Positions 56,993 to 64,000 of a stretch of 64,000 bases of DNA are shown piece after piece. Each line of letters begins with the position of its first letter. The first letter of the stretch is position 1. The translations under genes and the position numbers were made by a program. Source of the DNA: Acanthosepion pharaonis. Its lineage: Eukaryota > Mollusca > Cephalopoda > Sepiida > Sepiidae. Below the pieces are notes generated by a model that was not told the origin of the DNA, did no database searches, and was given only the letters and a program-made list of their open reading frames with translations. The DNA lies in NCBI GenBank assembly GCA_903632075.3, contig CAHIKZ030001779.1, forward strand, positions 742,501 to 806,500, in the 5' to 3' direction.

Positions 56993-57656
56993 CAGAGATG
57001 TCCAACCTGCAGTCTACTTAATATTTTCATGTGGCCCACTGCACCCTAAAATCTTTACATATATTTTCCTTTACTTTAGTAACATATGTCAAGAAAATTA
57101 TTCTCAGATTGTGCTAGTAAGTTCAGTTCCCCATTGCACTAAATGGGGAAGTGGGTAAAGGCTTTTGCCAAGAAACACCAGCTGGTGCATGGGACAAGAG
57201 CCAGAGCTAAATAAAAATTATTTAGCTTATCTAGAAAACTGATATGCATGTGAGGCAGTACATACTGCCGTGAACAATTTTCTTTGTGCATGAAAAATAT
57301 CAAAACTGCTGAAAGAAATCGGTTGAGTGATTCCCATTTAACTAACATTCTTAGAATAAAGACTAGTACCATAAAAGCAGATATTGACAATATTATAAAA
57401 GGAAAGCAATATCGAAAATCACATTTAATTTATTATATTTTGTCTATCTTCTTGTCTAATTTCTTGTTTTTAATGTCAATAATACAGTATATTTTCTAAT
57501 GGTATATTTTCTAATGATATATATATTTTTTATTAAAATTTGATATCTGTACATTTTGAACTTTTTAAAAACATATATAATGTACTTTTGTGGCCTGGTG
57601 AATATATATCTAAATTTCTAATTTGGCCTATGAGGAAAAAAGGTTGGACAACCCTG
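56993..57656 (+). mobile_element. Non-autonomous hAT element nested in a LINE
   Basis: The left end 'cagagatgtccaacctgcag' and the reverse complement of the right end 'cagggttgtccaacc' form short inverted termini. The flanks 'ttctaagc' and 'atctatgc' are an imperfect 8-bp target duplication, the hAT length. Inside, STYCREQFSL and ERNRLSDSHLTNILRIKTST match the C-terminal dimerisation region of hAT transposases. The rest of the transposase is missing. Confidence 0.8.
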
Positions 57657-58021
57657 ATCTATGCCCTCTTTCATCATTATGTTCTCTAGAAATTTCAACT
57701 GTTTCAGTTTCTAAGTATAAGTGTCCTTTTTGTTCCTATATTCCTTAAAAATCTGTCATTGCTAACATGCCCCTCTGTTGCATTGTCTCTTCTTCATCCA
57801 TGTGAAAATTGTCTAGCATGCACTGTCATATACAAGGACTGGTATTACATAGCAGTTTAGTGCTCTTTTCTTTGTTCTAACAAAATTTTCCTGTTTCTTA
57901 ATATTTTGCTTTGCTTTTGGAAGGCATCTGTTACGATCCTAATGTGTCTTCATATTTCAGTGTCACATTTTCCATCCTGCGTTAAAACACTTCCCAGATG
58001 TTTCAATTTTCATGCTTGCTT

Positions 58022-58087
58022 GATTTTGATATCTCTAATTTATATTTTGATATCACTAATTTATATTTTGATATCACTAATTTATAG
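58022..58087. repeat. 23-bp tandem repeat
   Basis: Nearly three copies of 'ttttgatatcactaatttat' plus 3 nt. Confidence 0.9.
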
Positions 58088-58109
58088 CTCACTTCCTGGG
58101 CTGTTCCTC

Positions 58110-59110
58110 TTGCTCACTACACAAACTGGGTTTATATCATGATTATATTTCTTTTAACAGAGACAAATTTTTGTTTTAGTTGTTTGTGAAGGTTTTGAAT
58201 GAAGATGCAATTATTATTGTTGGGCATTAAGTAGAATTGCATTGAATATATTACAGATTTTAAGGGAGCAAATACAATTAAAATCTGAATTCATAATGGT
58301 CAGTCTTTGGGATTTGGTGAGTAAATTCAGATTTTGATGCACTGTAGGGAAGTTTATTTTCTTTGAATGACTTTTCCAGGTCATAAATATCTGAGTGAAT
58401 GTTTTGATTGTAGTGCAGTATTGGATCAACTGACTTTCTAAGCAAATTAGTGATTCAGGAGAGTTTAACACATCAGTCAGTAAAGTGTTAATGAGGTGAG
58501 ATGCTTTTGAGAAGTGAAAAAGTTGGTAATGGTGGATTACCTGAAAAATTTGTCCAGTGGGACATGGGAATATTGATTTTAAGTGATTTTGTGAAAAAAT
58601 GGTAATAGAGAATTACCAGAAGATTTAAGTGATTTTCTGTAGAATTGGTAAGAAAAGCATATTGCTAGAGGATATACAGTGTGTTTGATATGAAGTACTT
58701 TTAGGGAAATAATGGAAATTTTAGTAATAATGGGGTTTATTGATGGTGAATTAACTTAGAGATTTTGTGATAATGATAGGGCCGTGAAAGTGACAGAGAA
58801 TCACAAGAAAAATTTACAGTGCATTTGAGTTAAATTTACTTTGCATATGAGTTGAACTGAAAGAAAATCATAAAAGAGAGATGTATACATACAAAAAAAT
58901 GAGCTGCTGGTGATAAAAACTTTAACATGAAGAGATGATGATTTTGAGTTGAGGGCTTATGAGAGAAAATTGTCATGATTGTAGATTTTTTATAATGGAA
59001 AAGAAATAAGAATACTAAGTCTGGGACTGTAATGCCAAGAATATATTTAGAGATAAATAAATAAAATAAGATAGTGTTTTCAACAATGTCAGGAATCAGA
59101 GTCTGTAATA
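58110..59110. other. Non-coding DNA
   Basis: Less AT-extreme than its surroundings and rich in 'gtgatttt'/'gagaat' phrases, perhaps an aged repeat. No gene recognised. Confidence 0.4.
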
Positions 59111-59120
59111 TGAACATTAT

Positions 59121-59355
59121 TTAGAAGGGCAGAAAATATTTCACAATTCCTTCCATGTTTTTTCCAGGTTTATTTTTGTCAAATCTATTAAATAGGACCC
59201 ACTCTGGCCCTGATGAACTGTCTGAAATGTACTTCCCATCCTGTAGATTTGATGCTACAACAGGTGAAATTTTAATTGTCCATTCTCCATCTTCATTCTG
59301 AGAATGCTTCTCTACAAAATTCCTCATTAACTTCTTCCTCTTCTTATTGATATAA
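59121..59355 (-). CDS. Unrecognised reading frame, possible exon or old element
   Basis: The open minus-strand frame includes MRNFVEKHSQNEDGEWTIKI, SPVVASNLQDGKYISDSSSG and PEWVLFNRFDKNKPGKNMEG, ending at a stop. The composition is protein-like (charged and hydrophobic mixture, no low complexity). Upstream lies a T-rich tract and CAATAAG, a passable splice acceptor. There is no good donor, so it would have to be a last exon. I do not recognise the family, and it does not match the ADAM17 sequence expected upstream of 39889. It could also be a mobile element remnant. Confidence 0.3.
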
Positions 59356-59359
59356 GAAA

Positions 59360-60330
59360 GGTTGAAAGAAAAATTAAAATGAAATAATATTTTTTTAAGT
59401 AGAAAATTTTAATGAAAAAAATGATAATGTTGATGTTTTCATTTTAGTAATTTAAAAGAAAAAAATTTAAAATGTCAGAATCTTTTTTGTAAAAATTTAA
59501 TTTAAAGAAGTATTCTGATTATAAATTATACAAAACATTTCTCAGCCACATATGTGCAGGCTTCAGGGATTGAAGAAAATAACTTTTTTAAGATTCCAAT
59601 GTAGAGGAAAATAACTTTTGCAAGATTCCAATTTAAAATTTCATGAAATTCACACCAGACATTGAGGAAGCTGGGTGTACCAAGGGGTTGGCCTGATGTC
59701 ACTTCTGGTTACTGTTTGTGTGTGTAGAGAAAAAAAGTGGGGTCAGTTCTCATTGGTTTAGAATGAGTGAATTAATGATAATTATAATTGTTATAATTAT
59801 TTTATTATAATTATTTTTTGATACTATAATTCATTTTTATTTATTTACTTTTTATGGACACATCACAGTGGCAGTATAATTAATTTTTTTATTTATGTAT
59901 TTCTTCATAGACACTACAACTGAATGAAAGTGATGAGAGTAGTATAATGTGTACCCTTTCTATGCAATAGGTATATGTCAGGATATTTTGCTTAAGTTTG
60001 CTAGAAAAGTGTAGATAATTATTAAATGATCAGCATTTTGAATTAACACTATATTTATTATATTGGTTCACACACTATATGCATAATAAAAATGTAGGCA
60101 TTTACTTACTTCCGATGTATGCATTTATTTATTTCATCATCACATGTGAAATGATTAGCATGATTGAAAATATTCAACAATAGTCCATATGAGTTTCAGT
60201 TTTTTATCCTTATTACATATATTAATAACTTTCAAATAAATATATCCAAAAGATACTGGTCACAGAAACATATATTTGATTAACACAATATCCAATATAC
60301 TTAAATAAATTATTATTTGACATTTTACTA
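59360..60330. other. Non-coding AT-rich DNA
   Basis: No gene recognised. 'gaaaataacttttttaagat' and 'gaaaataacttttgcaagat' form a small local duplication at about 59576-59630. Confidence 0.5.
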
Positions 60331-60339
60331 TGGGCTCTT

Positions 60340-60870
60340 TGAAATTCTATAACCATCATGAAGTTTTTATTCATTGATTTTGTTAACTTTTCTACAATTT
60401 TAACTTTTTGTAGCAGTTTTTACTGTTTATTTTTCCATTCTAATATACATCTCTTTTAATGATGGACCACAAGTTTTCTATCAGATTAATATCTAGAGAG
60501 GCTTGAAACCATTTCACTAATTTGAAACCTTTTTGGAAAGACAAGCAGTAGTCAGCTTTTTTAGAATGTGAAGGTACATTGTCTTGTATTAATATAATTT
60601 TTAAAAGTTTTGGTTGTGACTTGTATTACTCAAAAATATCATTTCCAAGGACTTACAGTAATTCTCTGTATTTATCCTGAACCATAAATTTTATTCTACT
60701 TCCCTACTGCTGTCTTCTAAGTGATAATGTTTATTTCCATGAAGGTTCAAACTCCTAGCTCAGCCATCAGGTCCATCCAATATAACTTTATATTCCTCAT
60801 TATCATTTTACATCTTTTCCCAAATTATAGCTTTCTCTTTGTGATGCATATTGCACTAGATTAAAGAAAC
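60340..60870 (-). mobile_element. Degraded Tc1-like transposon
   Basis: Minus-strand blocks in different frames are VILDGPDG, QDNVPSHSKK-like sequence (second Asp) and LDINLIENLWSIIKRDVY (catalytic Glu), in the order of Tc1 transposases. It is heavily broken. Confidence 0.7.
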
Positions 60871-60879
60871 CACATCACT

Positions 60880-62470
60880 TTTCAACAACAGCAACAACTA
60901 TAATAGACTGCACATGTAACTCAAAGAGAAAATAATAACAATCAAGATGTTGATATTTCACATTACTTTAAATAAAAGTTTAGGAAGTAAACCCAATCAA
61001 TACTAGAAAGAACAATAACAGTAAAATTGAGCAACCTATTCTCTTGAAAAATTGTTTTAAAAGAAGGATTTTATTTATTTTAACCAACTGTAAAACTGTT
61101 TGGTCAATGAATATTGAATGTCTCTTGCCATTTTCATTTACAATCTGATGAATGACTCTAATACATAATAAAATATCACATCACTAAATAAATTACTTTA
61201 AATATTTAGAATAATAATAGTTATAACTTGATTTTCACATTACCTTTACCATATAAATATATCTTGAAACTTTTAACAACACTGGCTGGTTAAGACAAAT
61301 TTTTTGAACATTAACTTGCATATTAAATTATGACACAGTGCAGGTAATTCTAAAAGTATCTTTTAAAATGAAATATGTTTTTATATTTTATCTACAAATA
61401 GTGTGAGCGTAATTTCTTATCTAGACAGTCTTTTGAAAGAATTTTTTTCTAAAATGATATATTACTATTTTCCAAAATAACTGATTCTCCTATTTTTCAT
61501 TTAAAATATGCTTAAGTATATTTTTTCTCCTTAATTTATTCTATAAATTTATTTAATTTTTTTTAGGCAAAAATTATTTTAGAATGTATTATGAATTTTT
61601 TTTCATTTGGAAATTATTCTAATACATTTCTAAAATGCACTGAAAGGTTTATTTTTACAGAAGTATTTTTGTTTCACATTTTCTTTTCTATTTTCCTCAC
61701 CCCCACCCATGTGTTGCATACAACTTTGCAAGATATTTCTAAAATAGATTTTACATCTCGGTTATAAAAAACTCATTATTCTGTTTTCACTCAAACATTT
61801 TCTTTTTCAGTTTTGTTATTTGTAAAATCTTTGCCAATATTTTTTTTCTTTACTTTCCAACCAAAAAAATTACATTAACTTTTTCTAAATACCTTTTAAT
61901 CCTGTGAAAGTTTCTAATTATCATTTAAATGTTTCTAAAACAGTAATGACTTTGAGCTTCCACTGAAAATAATATTCTTATGTTTATGAGTTTTTTCATT
62001 GAGCCTCATATGAAAACAAAACAACTTTTACCCTGAGCAGGAGCCTACAATATCTAGAATTCAGTTTTTAAGACAAAGAAAAAATACCTTTAAAAAAGCA
62101 CCCCTGCAAAAGATTTGGAAAGATTTACACATTATGAAGCTTTTGATCTGTAATATCAGCTAACATTTTCCATCAGCACAATCCCCATGCTTAATTGGAT
62201 TTTCTGTCAAAATTAATCTGTATGTAACAATAGTTCTAAATGTAGTAAGACACTGAAAGCATGGTGTGAATATTGTCAAGCTAAATCTATTCAACTTTAG
62301 GCATCTCTAGCTAAATGAACCAGCAATGAAGATCTGCTTTGATTTGGTAATTTGTGCAACTGAGTCATGTTCAACCATGTCCTAATTAACTTTATTGCTT
62401 TTTTATACTGCAGACTAAATGGGTTTAACTTGAACATTGTACAAAATAAAACATTGAACCAGTTAAAATT
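60880..62470. other. Non-coding AT-rich DNA
   Basis: No gene or repeat recognised. Confidence 0.5.
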
Positions 62471-62480
62471 TTATTTGTTA

Positions 62481-63158
62481 CTAGCAGTAGAGCCCGGCGT
62501 TGTCCAGGGATGTAACAGTAAAAGATAGATCAAGTATCGACCATCATAAAGACTGAAAAATAAAATTAACAAAGATTATTGTTTAAGGTTGACAGACATG
62601 CATGTCTTATTTAGTTTTTTTTTGTTTTTAGTTTTGTTTTTTGTTTTTTTTGGTCAAACTCAAACAAAAACATTGTTTTCAATCGTTATGAGTCTACCGA
62701 TTGAATAGAATTTTATTATAAACAATTGTCTTGTAAATGGAATTTTTAAAGCATTCTGAATGTAAAAATAAAGAAAAAAGTGTGCAAGACAATAAGAAAC
62801 ACTACCTGCCACAAAAAAAGTGAAGTTTTGTTGAAATCAGTTGAAAAATGTAGGAAATCCGATCCCATATATAAACGAACACACACTCACACACACAAAC
62901 AACCTGGGTTTTATAACAAGTATAACTGATATGAGTTGTCCCCCTTTCATTCTCGCGATGACTCTTAATTGTGTTTTCAAATTGATTTTGTGCAAAAACA
63001 ATTGTGTTTTTCCAATTTTTAGCGCTGCCAGAACCACCGCAAGGTAATTTTACGTAGTCCTGTGAAGTTTTGTTGAAATCAATTGAAAAATGTAGGAAAT
63101 CTGATCCAATATACAAACGTACAGACACACACACAACCTGTTTTTTATAATAAGTATG
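62481..63158. repeat. 678-bp dispersed repeat, copy 2
   Basis: Direct copy of 6689-7366, starting 'ctagcagtagagcccggcgt' and ending 'ttttttataataagta'. The internal duplicated blocks are at about 62820-62915 and 63060-63158. Confidence 0.8.
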
Positions 63159-63617
63159 ATAAGCAAAATGTGCATGCATGTATGTAAACTCAAAGATTAT
63201 ATCATTTAAAACAATAAAACATTAAACTTTACAATCTTTTATGAGCACTAAATATGAGCACTAAATTAATGTTGCCAGTTGGATGAAAAAGGAAAAAAAT
63301 CTTCTTTTATTCTTAAAATATTACAAGAAATCCAATAAAATCCAATAAAATAATTATTAACACTTCTGCTGCTGTGGATGTATTTATACATCTCTATAAA
63401 ATGCACACTGCACAAAATATATTTTGAAAACATGTTCTGATGAGCTTTTCACTTTAGTACCTAAACTTCACAAATTTAAGTGCAGTATTAGATTGGTAGT
63501 TAAGTCATATAATTTCTAAATTCCACACTAATAGTTTCTTCTTCTGCACTTCTGACTTGTGGAACATTCTTCTGGTTTCCTGGTTTCCTGTGAACTTCGA
63601 CCTTTAAAAATTTAAAT

Positions 63618-63720
63618 GCAATGTTAATAAGCCATCTTCTGTCCCCTTGAATCCTGTTCTTTTATTGTCCTCTCTTTGTACACTCTCAGTAATTCCCTTG
63701 CATTAGCTGATTTCATAATT
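63618..63720 (+). repeat. Local direct repeat, copy 1
   Basis: 'ctgttcttttattgtcctct' and 'tacactctcagtaattccct' recur at 63882-64000 as 'ctgttcttttattatcctct' and 'ctactctcagcaacccctta'. The second copy runs off the window. Confidence 0.75.
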
Positions 63721-63833
63721 TTCTATACTTAAAAGCTGTACATGTTAAATTCTAATCTTTTTATATGTGTATTGAGCACTTCTTTTTAATACTACTGTTT
63801 CCTGGTCTAATTCGGCTCTGACTATTAATTTCT

Positions 63834-63835
<2 letters not shown>
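63700..63835 (+). repeat. Dispersed repeat shared with 23455-23590
   Basis: 'tgtattgagcacttcttttt' and 'aatactactgtttcctggtc' match the minus strand of 23460-23520. Confidence 0.65.

Positions 63836-63840
<5 letters not shown>

Positions 63841-63877
<37 letters not shown>
63841..63877. repeat. (TA)n microsatellite
   Basis: Alternating TA between the two local direct repeats. Confidence 0.95.
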
Positions 63878-63881
<4 letters not shown>

Positions 63882-64000
63882 CAATGTCAATAATAGTCAT
63901 CTTATGTTTTCTTGAACCCTGTTCTTTTATTATCCTCTTTGTTTTGTCTACTCTCAGCAACCCCTTACATCTTAGTAGCTTTTATTGCTTTGCTTAGGAT
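63882..64000 (+). repeat. Local direct repeat, copy 2, truncated by window end
   Basis: See 63618-63720. Confidence 0.7.

Larger units (their letters stand above)
56790..58100 (-). mobile_element. LINE family X, copy 2, split by a hAT insertion
   Basis: The minus strand carries the same tail as 55020-55935: at the low end the WRAMIANILKG phrase, and at the high end the counterpart of SILTEDGK..., with frames broken. The two halves (56790-56992 and 57657-58100) are separated by a hAT element. Confidence 0.72.

Noticed and set aside
59121..59355. Upstream ADAM17 exon, because of a GKY phrase
   Set aside because: Only three residues agree with the GGKYVMYP block. The flanking residues and the expected exon end do not fit.
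61200..61300. Possible splice donor AAAG|GTAATG on the minus strand
   Set aside because: No pyrimidine-rich acceptor at a sensible distance and no coding content.

Overview
The window looks like AT-rich animal genomic DNA, most likely from a cephalopod of the octopus kind. That assignment is inference. It rests on a cephalopod-type tRNA-derived SINE (4586-4785), many long (TA)n arrays, mariner, Tc1 and gypsy fragments of the sort common in octopus assemblies, a Penelope-like retroelement family with many short relatives, and a gene with a very long intron. There are no bacterial genes, operons, CRISPR arrays or rRNA genes.

Host gene: two small minus-strand exons with canonical splice sites, 39820-39889 and 9169-9304, read as consecutive exons of an ADAM17/TACE-type metalloprotease. 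The first gives the end of the protease domain and the second the start of the disintegrin domain. Reading phase joins exactly (1 nt + 2 nt), and the joined peptide keeps the ADAM17 cysteine pattern. The intron between them is about 30.5 kb. Neither the HELGH zinc-site exon nor the later disintegrin, membrane-proximal and transmembrane exons were found here, so they probably lie beyond the window edges or in parts I could not recognise.

Layout: 1-9 kb holds degraded mariner and Tc1 copies, SINEs, one 678-bp dispersed repeat and a gypsy scrap. 9.0-9.4 kb is the disintegrin exon, squeezed between a (TA)n array and a mariner with recognisable terminal inverted repeats (9461-10592). 11-20 kb holds LINE scraps, SINEs and a cluster of palindromic elements with tRNA-like cores. 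25.1-29.7 kb is a Ty3/gypsy element with two LTRs and target duplications but a broken gag-pol. 34.6-36.7 kb is a Penelope-like element with an uninterrupted 497-codon RT plus GIY-YIG reading frame and perfect 99-bp inverted ends. 39-40 kb has a minisatellite next to the ADAM17 exon. 42-58 kb is a graveyard of mariner, Tc1, LINE, gypsy and hAT copies, some nested. 58-64 kb is mostly unique-looking AT-rich DNA, with one unclassified reading frame at 59121-59355, a Tc1 relic and the second copy of the 678-bp repeat.

The most interesting theme is the Penelope family. Its terminal sequence occurs at 34.7 and 36.6 kb as a perfect inverted pair around the RT gene, and in diverged form at 17.1-18.2, 19.3-20.1, 31.4-32.0 and 48.4 kb, often around a tRNA-like core. 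This suggests non-autonomous palindromic partners mobilised by the Penelope enzyme. A separate, nearly perfect foldback at 18297-18797 carries an 82-nt class II tRNA-like cloverleaf and sits between two (TA)n arrays.
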